This document shows, one piece after another, positions 48,912 through 57,916 of a stretch of 64,000 bases of DNA. Below the pieces are notes generated by a model that worked only from the letters and a program-made list of their open reading frames with translations, did not search any database and was not told the DNA's origin. The first letter of the stretch is position 1. Each line of letters starts with the position of its first letter. Source of the stretch: Anaerocolumna sp047777345 (GTDB taxonomy: Bacteria > Bacillota > Clostridia > Lachnospirales > Lachnospiraceae); contig JBKEEJ010000001.1 of the NCBI GenBank assembly GCA_047777345.1, forward strand, positions 248,001 to 312,000, given 5' to 3'. Made by a program: the position numbers and the translations under genes.

Positions 48912-49262
48912 ATGCAAAAAAAGGAAAAAAACCATACCCATATGGATTCTAATGGTATAGAATATACACACAGCCATCCGGGCGGGGCAGTACATAAACA
49001 TGTCCATGAAAATACAAAAGCTGTATTAAACCGCTTATCCCGTGCCAGTGGCCATTTGGAATCTGTAAAGAGAATGATAGAAGAAGGGAAAGACTGCAGT
49101 GAGGTATTGATTCAGTTGTCTGCTGTTATTGCAGCTTTAAACAACGCGGGAAAAGTTATACTTCAGGATCATATTGAACATTGTATTGTGGATGCCATTG
49201 AATCCGGTGATACCGCAGCCATAGAGAATTTAAACAAGGCTATCGACAGGTTTATTAAATAA
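48912..49262 (+). CDS. CsoR/RcnR-family metal-sensing repressor
   Basis: A 116-residue four-helix regulator. The ligands Cys62 (KDC), His87 (QDH) and Cys91 (EHC) give the C-H-C pattern seen in copper-sensing CsoR and also in the nickel sensor InrS. The N-terminal tail has nine His in 32 residues, again like nickel sensors. The CbiM(N)QO transporter follows 180 bp downstream with an inverted repeat in the gap, so I infer nickel or cobalt sensing. Copper cannot be excluded, since no copper exporter gene is nearby but none was ruled out elsewhere. Confidence 0.9.
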   Translation: MQKKEKNHTHMDSNGIEYTHSHPGGAVHKHVHENTKAVLNRLSRASGHLESVKRMIEEGKDCSEVLIQLSAVIAALNNAGKVILQDHIEHCIVDAIESGDTAAIENLNKAIDRFIK

Positions 49263-49266
49263 GAAA

Positions 49267-49285
49267 TATCCCCATCCGGGGCATA
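49267..49285. promoter_or_regulatory. candidate operator for the metal sensor
   Basis: TATCCCC-ATCC-GGGGCATA is an inverted repeat with a GC tract inside AT arms, the form of known CsoR/RcnR operators. It lies between the sensor gene and cbiM. It could also be a weak terminator stem. Confidence 0.45.
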
Positions 49286-49441
49286 TCTGATTTTATATTG
49301 GTTTCAATCAAATGGAAAAACAACCTGTAAACAGGAAAACGAAAGGAATATGTTAATTTTGTATTTATATCCCCTCCACGGGCTTGTGCCGGGTCCAAAA
49401 TATTATATAATTAAGGACAGCTGTTTAGGAGGGGATTTATT

Positions 49442-50464
49442 ATGCATATGGCAGATGCCTTGTTATCACCGGCTGTTGCAGGTGGCCTGTATGCTGCCTC
49501 AGCTTCGGCAGCCGCATATTCGGTAAAAAAAGTCAGGCTGGAAAATGATATAAAAAAGATACCCTTGATGGGGGTTATGTCAGCTTTTATCTTTGCAGCC
49601 CAGATGATTAATTTTACCATACCGGGAACGGGATCCAGCGGCCATTTATGCGGCGGATTACTGCTTTCCATTTTGCTGGGACCCTATGCAGGTTTTTTAT
49701 CTATGATATCGGTCTTAATTATTCAATGTCTTCTTTTTGCAGACGGAGGTTTATTGGCACTGGGCGCCAATATTTGGAATATGGCTTTTTACAGCTGTTT
49801 TGTTACTTATATGCTGATTTACCGCCCGTTAGTTAAGCGCAATCTGAAAAACGGACGGATTATACTTGCTTCTGTTTTAGGCAGTGTCATTAGTCTCCAG
49901 TTAGGGGCTTTTAGCGTAGCACTGGAAACTTGTTTATCCGGTATTACTGCCTTGCCTTTTCAGAAGTTTTTACTTTTTATGTTACCGGTTCATTTGGTTA
50001 TCGGCGCGGTGGAAGGTTTCATTACAGCGGCAGTGATTATCTTTATAAAAAATACCAGGCCGGACCTTTTGGAAAACTGTAACCTCAATAACCGGATTGG
50101 TTATAAACAAATTCTTGTTATTCTTTCTTTAGTCGTATTGCTAATGGGGGGTGGGTTATCCTTAGTCGCATCTTCCAATCCTGACGGGCTGGAGTGGTCC
50201 ATACAGAAAATAAGCGGGGATGTCCAGGTGACTCCCAAGAACGAACATAAGAAAACAATAGATGCAGCCGGTAAAATCCAGAAAAAAACCTCGGTTATGC
50301 CGGATTATACCATAGCCGATTCGGACTCAAAGGCAGGAACTTCCCTGTCCGGAATTCTTGGCTCTGTGGCGGTGGCAGTTATTTGCTTAGGGTGCGGTTT
50401 TCTGTTCAGGTTTTTTAAGCATAAAGGTACCTGTGAAAATAACCATGAAGGAAAAGCATCATAA
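49442..50464 (+). CDS. cbiM: ECF-type nickel/cobalt transporter, CbiM fused to PDGLE/CbiN-like domain
   Basis: A 340-residue membrane protein. The N-terminus MHMADALLSP has the conserved His2 and following residues that bind the metal in CbiM/NikM. Six to seven transmembrane helices follow (~10-215), with SGHLCGGLL as another mark. A hydrophobic segment (~225-240) leads to SNPDGLEWSI (~241-250), the PDGLE domain of CbiN-like subunits, a linker, and a final helix (~300-325). The fusion replaces the separate small subunit. The PDGLE type is often linked to nickel. GGAGGGG lies before the ATG; cbiQ follows. Confidence 0.9.
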   Translation: MHMADALLSPAVAGGLYAASASAAAYSVKKVRLENDIKKIPLMGVMSAFIFAAQMINFTIPGTGSSGHLCGGLLLSILLGPYAGFLSMISVLIIQCLLFADGGLLALGANIWNMAFYSCFVTYMLIYRPLVKRNLKNGRIILASVLGSVISLQLGAFSVALETCLSGITALPFQKFLLFMLPVHLVIGAVEGFITAAVIIFIKNTRPDLLENCNLNNRIGYKQILVILSLVVLLMGGGLSLVASSNPDGLEWSIQKISGDVQVTPKNEHKKTIDAAGKIQKKTSVMPDYTIADSDSKAGTSLSGILGSVAVAVICLGCGFLFRFFKHKGTCENNHEGKAS

Positions 50465-50538
50465 AAATGTAGCTTGGCTGTTACAAAAAATACAATTTGT
50501 CCAGGTATAATGTATTATCTAAAAAGACGGGAGTTATT

Positions 50539-51351
50539 ATGGGTAAATTAAAAAATGCTATGTATGAGATTCAGGATTTGGATGAGATGGCTGGGTTAAA
50601 TACGGCAATCCACCAGGTACATCCTTTGGTTAAGCTTATTCTTACTGTTATTTATATTGGCTGTGTGGTATCTTATGGCAAATATAATTTGTGGGGACTT
50701 TTACCCTTTGTAATTTACCCTCTTATTTTGTTTTACCTGACAGGAATATCGGTAAGAAGCTGTTTTCGCAAATTAAAGGCAGTGCTGCCGCTTGTTTTCC
50801 TTATAGGTATCTTTAACCCTCTTTTGGACCGTCAACCCCTGTATAAAATTGGGGGTATCATTATTACCGGCGGATTTCTTTCTATGATTACGTTAATATT
50901 AAAAGGAATTTATGCCCTTATGGCCGCTTTTTTACTGATAGCTACCACCGGTATAGAAAGAATCTGTTATGCCATGAGGCTTTTACATGTTCCGGGAATT
51001 CTTGTAACTCAGATTTTGTTAACTTACCGCTATATTACCGTTTTACTTCGGGAAGCAGATGGGGTGTATGAGGCTTACAGCTTAAGGGCTCCCGGGGAAA
51101 AAGGTGTCAGGTTTAAAGTTTGGGGTTCCCTGCTTGGACAACTGCTATTTCGCAGCATTGACCGGGCTTTGAATCTGTATGACAGTATGCTGCTTCGCGG
51201 ATTTCACGGTGAGTTTTATTATGCCCGGTCACAGAAAATGTCCGGGAAAGATTATGGTTTTCTTGCCATATGGACCGGTATGTTTGTTGCTTTAAAGTTA
51301 CTAAATATCGGGAACTTGATTAATTACTTTTCCTTGCTTAAAAAAATATGA
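50539..51351 (+). CDS. cbiQ: energy-coupling factor transporter transmembrane protein CbiQ
   Basis: A 270-residue membrane protein. ATG 50539 (GGGAG upstream) is preferred to an earlier in-frame start. It has about five transmembrane segments and the coupling motifs that contact the ATPase: AYSLRAPGEKG (~190) and SMLLRGFHGEF (~230), variants of the family ARG motifs. It links CbiM and CbiO in an ECF transporter. It is encoded between the two with short gaps, consistent with one operon. Confidence 0.9.
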   Translation: MGKLKNAMYEIQDLDEMAGLNTAIHQVHPLVKLILTVIYIGCVVSYGKYNLWGLLPFVIYPLILFYLTGISVRSCFRKLKAVLPLVFLIGIFNPLLDRQPLYKIGGIIITGGFLSMITLILKGIYALMAAFLLIATTGIERICYAMRLLHVPGILVTQILLTYRYITVLLREADGVYEAYSLRAPGEKGVRFKVWGSLLGQLLFRSIDRALNLYDSMLLRGFHGEFYYARSQKMSGKDYGFLAIWTGMFVALKLLNIGNLINYFSLLKKI

Positions 51352-51381
51352 CAGGGATTTGTGGCAGAAAGAAGGTTTTTT

Positions 51382-52131
51382 ATGTCTTATCCTTTTATTG
51401 AGTGTAATAACATATCCTTTTCCTATGAAAATGGAAAAGAAATATTAAAAGGGGTATCCTTTTTGGTTAATCGGAAAGAAACCGTTGGAATTATTGGGGC
51501 CAACGGAGTGGGCAAATCCACACTTTTACGGATATTGGTCGGTTTAGAGCTAAAGTTTACAGGGAAAGCTTATGTTCTTGGCATACCGGTAGAAAAGAAA
51601 AATCTTACCCAGGTCCGCAAAAGGGTTGGCTACCTGTTTCAGGATTCGGAAAATCAGCTGTTTACGCAGAACGTTTACAATGATGTGGCCTTTGGCCCAA
51701 GAAATTATGGTTTACCGGAAGAAGAGGTAAAAGAAAGGGTTGATTTTGCTTTATCTTCCTTAGGAATAATGCATCTAAAGGAAAAGCAGAATCATAAAAT
51801 GTCCGGGGGAGAAAAGAAAATGGCTTCTATTGCCACGGTCCTTGCAATGAACCCGGATATTATACTGTTAGATGAGCCAACCATAGCCCTGGATCCGAAA
51901 AACCGGCGGAGGCTGATTAAGACTTTGAACCATTTGGATTATGTAAAGATAATTGCATCCCATGACCTGGATATGATACTGGAAACCTGCGACAGAGTAA
52001 TGCTGATGGCTGACGGGCATATTGTCAGAGAAGGAAATACGGAGTTAATACTTCGGGATAAAGAGCTGCTGGAGGCATTTGGACTTGAATTACCCTTATG
52101 TCTGGCAGGATACCATGGGAAAAATAAATAG
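51382..52131 (+). CDS. cbiO: energy-coupling factor transporter ATPase CbiO
   Basis: A 249-residue ATPase. ATG 51382 with AGAAGG upstream is chosen over GTG 51361. Walker A is GANGVGKST (~39-47), the Q-loop is YLFQDSENQLF, characteristic of ECF ATPases, the signature MSGGEKKM (~139), Walker B IILLDEPTIALD (~159-170) and the switch His in ASHDLDMI. It drives nickel/cobalt uptake with CbiM and CbiQ. A terminator follows at 52152. Confidence 0.93.
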   Translation: MSYPFIECNNISFSYENGKEILKGVSFLVNRKETVGIIGANGVGKSTLLRILVGLELKFTGKAYVLGIPVEKKNLTQVRKRVGYLFQDSENQLFTQNVYNDVAFGPRNYGLPEEEVKERVDFALSSLGIMHLKEKQNHKMSGGEKKMASIATVLAMNPDIILLDEPTIALDPKNRRRLIKTLNHLDYVKIIASHDLDMILETCDRVMLMADGHIVREGNTELILRDKELLEAFGLELPLCLAGYHGKNK

Positions 52132-52151
52132 ATTACAGGAATCAATTATTG

Positions 52152-52191
52152 AAGGAACTGTTGCATAATAAATGTTTAACGGTTCTTTTTT
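52152..52191 (+). terminator. terminator of the cbiMQO genes
   Basis: AAGGAACTGTT and AACGGTTCTT form a stem with one bulge, followed by six T. Confidence 0.75.
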
Positions 52192-52423
52192 CATGTCATA
52201 ATACTTTTCCGGGCAATGTAATGCCTTACAAGGCCTTTTTCTTATTTAAAAAGGTATAAATTTAAAAAGGTATAAAAAGGCAGATTTACCTTAAAAATTA
52301 ATACGAATATATTTTTTCCTGAATCCATTCATGGAAGGATAATCTGGTGTATTCATTAGTGCTACGCAATATATAAAATATTTATTTTTATGAAAATCAG
52401 AGGAAACAGACAATTTTTATTAC

Positions 52424-52453
52424 TTGACAGTACCATGTATCCGGGTTTATGAT
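52424..52453 (+). promoter_or_regulatory. promoter of the LacI-GH4-kinase operon
   Basis: TTGACA (52424-52429) and TATGAT (52448-52453) with an 18-bp spacer. The ~230 bp before it hold only AT-rich sequence and a small hairpin near 52212. Confidence 0.65.
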
Positions 52454-52499
52454 ATAAATACAGACTTAAAATATATACGAATATAGTTTGGGAGGTTTC

Positions 52500-53502
52500 A
52501 TGAAAGTCACCATTAAGGATGTTGTCAAAAAATGCGGGTTGTCTTATGTTACGGTATCCAGAGTAATCAGCAATGCGCCCAATGTCAGGGAAGCTAATCG
52601 AAAAAAAAGTCCTTAAGGCCATTGAGGAACTGGGATATGTACCCAACGCGGCAGCCAGGACCCTGGTAACTGGCAAGACCCATGTTATTGCTATGTTTGT
52701 TTCCGATATTTCCGATTATTATTTTGGAAGCATTATAAAAGAAGTAAATACCCAGCTGATAAAAAACGGATATTTACTGGCCCTTTCAATCTGTGGTGAT
52801 GACGACGAAGGCAATAAGGCATTTTTAAATCAGAATCGGGTTGACGGCGTAATCCTTCTTGTCCCCAATAAAGAAAATGATTATATTAATATATTAAAAA
52901 ATCAAAAGGTACCATTTGTGGTGGTGGATAACCAGACCATTGGTACGGATATTACATCGGTACTGTCGGACAATATAATCGGAGGATATATGGCGGTAAA
53001 GCATTTGCTGGACCTTGGACATACCAGAATCGGGTTAATTGGTGCCACACCGGAGGGGTTAGCTACCATGGAAAGGCAGATGGGAGCCATAAAGGCATTA
53101 ACAGAAGCTTCCCTTAAGCCGGCCGGTATAGAATACGGATTTTATGACCAGGTTACCGGGTATAAAACCATTATGAAATGGTATGAAAATGGTCAGTTAC
53201 CTACGGCGGTTTTTGCCTTTGACGATCACATTGCTTTGGGGGCAATTAACGCAGCCAAGGATTTGGGACTTAAAGTCCCGGAAGACTTATCGGTGTGCGG
53301 TTATGATGACAGCCCCCTTGCTGATTCTTTTACTCCGAAAATCACATCCGTAAGGCAGCCGGCCGAAGAAATGGCTCGGAATGCGGTAAGGCAGCTTCTG
53401 TCTCTTATCAACAGGCAAAGTGAGGCTTCCTTTGCGGTAAAGCTGCCCCCTAAGTTAATGGTGAAGGAATCAACCATGAAACCGCGGTTAAACAATAGAT
53501 AA
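52500..53502 (+). pseudogene. LacI family transcriptional regulator, frameshifted
   Basis: ATG 52500 (GGGAGG upstream) opens a LacI helix-turn-helix (TIKDVVKKCGLSYVTVSRVIS, read as two parts). The frame breaks at eight A (52601-52608); seven A would give NRKKVLKAIEELGYVPNAAAR and join it to the sugar-binding domain that runs to 53502 (AMFVSDISDYYFG, ILLVPNKENDY, GLIGATPEG, SVCGYDDSPLA). Once joined it is a normal ~333-residue regulator, probably controlling the following beta-glucoside genes. The single extra base could be a sequencing error. Confidence 0.85.
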
Positions 53503-53536
53503 AGAAAATAGAAATAATAAAAAGGAAGGAATTATT

Positions 53537-54819
53537 ATGTCAAAGTTAAAACTATCCGTAATCGGAGCAGGAAGCACTTACACACCGGAATTAATAGAAG
53601 GTATTATAATAAGGAAGGATTCCCTTCCTGTCACAGACCTTGTACTTATGGATATTAACGATGAAAAGCTTCAGATTGTAGGCGGTTTATGCAAGCGGAT
53701 GATTGAAAAGGCTGGTCTTGATACGAAAGTTGTTTTTACGAAAGACCTTACGGAAGCCCTAAAGGATGCGGACTTTGTGTTATGCCAGATAAGGGTAGGA
53801 CAGTTGGCCTGCAGACTATTGGATGAAAAAATACCCTTAAAATATGGGCTGATTGGGCAGGAAACCACCGGAATCGGAGGATTTTTTAAGGCTCTTCGTA
53901 CCATTCCGGTTATGATGGATATTACAAAGCAAATGGAGCGTTTGTGCCCGGATGCCTGGCTTATTAATTTTACCAATCCTTCCGGCATACTGGCCCAGGC
54001 TCTCCAGAACTATTCGAAGATTAAAACTATTGGTTTGTGTAATGTGCCCATTAACATGATTGCCGGATTGGAGAAGGGCTTTGGGTGAAAAGGATCTGGA
54101 TGTTGAATATGTAGGTTTAAATCACTTAAGCTTTATAACCGGTGTTAAGAAAGGAAATAAGGATTTGTTAAAAGAGGCACTGGAACAAGGAAGCAAAGGA
54201 CAGGGAATGAAGAATATTCCAACCCAGGGATTTAGTAAGGAACTGATTCAGACTATCGGTGCCATACCTTCTCCTTATCTGGAATACTTCTATTATAAGG
54301 AGGACAAATTACAGCATTTGCTTAAGGAGAAAAAATGCCGGGCAGAAGTTTGTATGGAAATTGAAAAAAATATTGTTAACCATGTATCGTGACGAGAATT
54401 TGTCAGTTAAGCCTAAGGAACTGGAAAGACGGGGCGGTGCCCGTTATTCCGAAGCGGCTATTTCTCTTGTGGATGCTATTTACAATGATAAAAAGGAAGT
54501 TCATGTGGTAAATATTTTAAATCAGGGAGCCTTAGAGTTTATGGAAGATGACGACACAGTGGAAATATCAGCTGTGGTAGGTAAAAACGGAGCAACGCCT
54601 ATACCGGTAAGAAACTTTAAAAACCGTCATGTAATGGAACTGATGCGGACGGTAAAAGCATACGAACGCCATACGGTTTTAGCGGCCTTAAACGGCGATG
54701 AAAAAGAAGCGATTCAGGCTTTGTTAATCCATCCTCTTGTTGGTGACTATCATAAGGCTGTGGCCTGCTTTCAGGAAATGAAGGAAGCCCATAAAGCATA
54801 CCTTCCTCAGTTTCACTAA
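53537..54819 (+). pseudogene. 6-phospho-beta-glucosidase (GH4 family), two frameshifts
   Basis: The start LKLSVIGAGSTYTPELIEG is the NAD-binding end of GH4 enzymes. DFVLCQIRVGQ, QETTGIGG, FTNPSG, GLCNVP and, after the first shift, VGLNHLSF mark the NAD- and metal-dependent site, with Cys and His as Mn ligands. Shift 1 is in GGG near 54078 (one G too many); shift 2 is in seven A at 54364-54370 (one A too many). The rest, RGGARYSEAAISLVDAI, continues to 54819. Joined, it is ~427 residues, normal length. It would hydrolyse 6-phospho-beta-glucosides. Confidence 0.85.
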
Positions 54820-54834
54820 GGGAAGGAGAGAGTT

Positions 54835-55837
54835 ATGGAAACCAGATATATTTTAGGAGCAGACGGCGGCGGTACAAAGACGGATTATCTGATTTTTACA
54901 ACAGATGGAGAATGGGTTGACAGTATCCGGGTCGGAAGCAGAAGTCATGAAGTATTGGAAGGCGGTTTTGCGGAGGTTGAAAAAGAGGTCCTGTCCGATA
55001 TTGAAAGACTTCTTAAAAGAAATTCCATTCATAAATCAGAAGTGGAAGCCGCGGCTTTTGGCATGGCAGGAATTGACACACCTGCCCAGTTGGCCAGGAT
55101 GAAGGAAATTTTGGATAAAGCAGGACTTCCCAAATATGTGGTGGCAAATGACTCTGTCTTAGGCATTAAGGCCGGGTGCCCTTCCGGTTACGGGATTTGC
55201 TCAATTAACGGAACCGGTACGGTTGCAAGCGGAATAAACGAGAAGGGACAAATCCTTCAGGTCGGCGGAATTGGCATGGCTACCGGCGATTGCGCAGGCG
55301 GGCATTATATAGCCACCTTAACAGTAAAAGCAGTATATGATTATTATTACCGATGCGGAGAAGAAACCGCTTTGACTGGAAAAGTTATGAATTATTTTGG
55401 AATACAGAACCCTGATGAATTGTTAAATGCAATCAGCGAAAAATTTTGCAGAAATAGTAAGCTGGATCGGGATATTGTTACCATTTTATTTCAGTCGGCC
55501 AATGAGCATGATAAGGTTTCGGAAACCATTGTAGGGGAAATAGCGGATCAACTGGCCAGATCGGTTTCCGGCTGTATAATAAACCTTAAATTTGAAAAAA
55601 ACTCCGGAAGTGATTTTGGCCGGTTCTGTTTGGACCAAGTCCCATTGTCCTTTGATGCTAAATCATTTTAAGGAATGTGTTTATCGGTATACCGGAAAAA
55701 GCATTGAGCCGACTCTTCTTAAAGTCATTCCCGGAGCCGGAGCCATAATATGGGCCATGGAACTGGCTAAAGGCCGGCCTTTAACGAAACAGGAGAGAAA
55801 CAAAATCATAAATCATGAAGAATTAGGAAATTTGTAA
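54835..55837 (+). pseudogene. BadF/BadG-type sugar kinase (N-acetylglucosamine kinase-like), frameshifted
   Basis: The N-terminal phosphate loop LGADGGGTKTDYL is typical of the ASKHA kinases. AAFGMAGID, VANDSVLGIKAG and CSINGTGTVASG complete the ATP/sugar site. The frame breaks at seven A (55594-55600); six A would give FEKTPEVILAGSV and the normal end TLLKVIPGAGAIIWAMELA. Joined, it is ~333 residues. It follows the GH4 gene by 15 bp and likely phosphorylates a sugar released in the same pathway. Confidence 0.83.
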
Positions 55838-56033
55838 GGGAACCCAAAAACAGAAGGCTGTTTCATTATAAATTAACAGAAATGGGCAATGTGTAATCCC
55901 CACGCACTGGTTTTATACAACATGTTGATTTTGTATGCCCTATTAAGCAAAATTATTTGCTTTGTGTCTGCAAAATCAGCATGATGGCCGTTAAGACAGT
56001 GCATTGAGGGATACTGTTGTCCATTTCTTTATG

Positions 56034-57527
56034 GGCTCTTTGTCAAGTTTTGGGGTATGATTCCTTTGAATCATGCTCCATTACTAGACTTAGAGCTATT
56101 TTAATGTCTTTAAGTTCTAATAGCTATTTTTGAGCACACTAAAAAAACCTGCCATAATTATATTTTTGAAATTTTCGAATTACCCACATATATGTAATAT
56201 CCTATTTCTAAATCTGTCGAAATTTTTTATGCCGTATGAAACCCTCTTTAGTACTTTTATTTTATTATTAAATCCTTCTGTAGCACCGTTTGTATAACCG
56301 TATTTAAAGGAGTTTAGTATTTCCTTATACCATCGTTGGAAGGTGGCTGCAACATCTTCAAAATCTTTTATGCCTGAGCTTTCAGCGTTTTTAATCCATC
56401 TTGAAAACTCTTCTCTTACTACACGGTATTTAGTTTCTCTGCAAATATCAAAAAACCATTCCTTTAGAAAGTGGGCCTGCCTTAATTCATCATTATAAAG
56501 TAACATTACATCACATTTTTCTTTTTGCTCTTTAGTAAGGTTTTTGTAACGTTTAGTATAAGACTCTTACTATATTTGTAATATTTACGTAATTTAGCAG
56601 ACATTGTTTTTTGTAGTCGCCTTCTAACTCTATCAATGGCCCAGATAACTTGTCTAACAAAGTGGTATTTATCAATAACAATCTTTGCGTTTTTAAAATA
56701 TGTATTTGCAATTTCTTTGTAAGGTAACCACATGTCCTGGATAAAGAACTTTACCTTTTCTCGTTCTTTTCTTGGAATACTAATAAAGTATTCAGTTAAG
56801 TGATGCTGCTTTCGATCTGGTAAGATTTCAATTACATGCTGGTGCTTCTTTCTCCCATCAACCAAAATACACTGATATTTATCCGTTTCTGCATTCCCTC
56901 TAAATTCGTCTATACAAAGTATCTCTGGAAATGTATCTAATTTAGGATAATTAATTCGGTTAAAAGTTCTTATAACAGTAGATATAGACACATTTGATTC
57001 TTTGGCTACATGTTTATAAGATACCGTATCGCGAAGTTTGTGACAAATGTACTTGATAAGTTGTCTTGTCATATGCTGATATTTAGGTAACCAAGTATAA
57101 TTCTCGTAAAAACGTTTGCCACAAGAACAAGAGTATCGTCTTTTCCTTAAAATCAGAATAGTTGAATGCATACCCATAGGAATATGCTTGATCTTTTGGT
57201 TGCGGTAGTCATGTACTCTAGAAGTCGATTTACCACAACAAGGGCAAATATGTTGACTAGGTTTAGTTTCTAGCATTATATTGATAGTATTATCAATGCC
57301 ATAATAAACTTTTTTAACCTTAACATCTTCAATTTGAAGAAGATGTTTGATATAATTAGGGATACACTTATAATTCACCTTCTTTCTAGTTTCTCGTTGT
57401 GGAGTAATACGAAAGTGTGGCAGGTGATTTATAAAGTGTATTTTAATATAAAAAAGAATTGGGGTGAGGTATGAATCGTATTAAGTTTCTTAGAAATTCA
57501 TACAGTGCACCCCAATATTTATTATAG
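56034..57527 (-). mobile_element. ISL3-family insertion sequence
   Basis: Left end GGGCTCTTTGTCAAG then TTTTGGGGT (from 56034). The right end is, inverted, GGTTCTATAATAAATATTGGGGT (to ~57527), an imperfect match of the ISL3 type. The element is about 1.5 kb, and a large hairpin (GGGGTG/CACCCC) lies near the right end. Target duplication is not clear. The transposase inside is frameshifted. Confidence 0.7.
56180..57378 (-). pseudogene. ISL3 family transposase, frameshifted
   Basis: The N-terminal part has a zinc-finger-like CPCCGKSTSRVHDYR and CSCGKRF, then CIDEFRG (first catalytic Asp) and FIQDMWLPY (second Asp). After a frameshift near 56550-56565 (one missing base in AAA) the C-terminal part SFKYGYTNGATEGFNNKIKVLKR supplies the catalytic Glu. 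Joined, it would be ~400 residues, normal for the family. As sequenced the element cannot move by itself. Confidence 0.85.
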
Positions 57528-57843
57528 AACCTCTTTATGGAAACCACACATAAGGCGACAGTCCTTTGGATACTTATTTTTATACAAAAACTACAGGGAT
57601 AAATTGTGTAATTTGCCAGTATTTCATTTTATCTTTTTCTATTGGTGAAATATTTATCAGACTTATAACCTGTAAATAATCCAGATTCCGTAAATTACTT
57701 CATTTGAATATTCCCGTATTCTCCTTGATTTTATAAGAAATTTATAACATTTTCATAAATTACTGATATAATAACCCGATATCATATTTTATAATTTCAG
57801 ACAGAAACGACATAAATCGTCATAGGTGTAACAAAGTTAAACA
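57528..57843. other. intergenic region before the ech operon
   Basis: AT-rich, about 315 bp, with no gene or clear RNA recognised. Confidence 0.5.
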
Positions 57844-57872
57844 TTGTAAATCAGGCTTTCATGTGCTATAAT
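57844..57872 (+). promoter_or_regulatory. promoter of the ech-hyp operon
   Basis: TTGTAA (57844-57849) and TATAAT (57867-57872) with a 17-bp spacer. Transcription would start near 57879, supporting ATG 57917 rather than GTG 57881 as the first start codon. Confidence 0.75.
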
Positions 57873-57916
57873 GTCAATTTGTGAAATTTGTAAATTACTT
57901 AGATAAGGTGACGACT

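Noticed and set aside
49263..49441. Cobalamin or NiCo riboswitch before cbiM
   Set aside because: Neither the B12-box nor the conserved NiCo junction sequence is seen; the inverted repeat fits a protein operator better.
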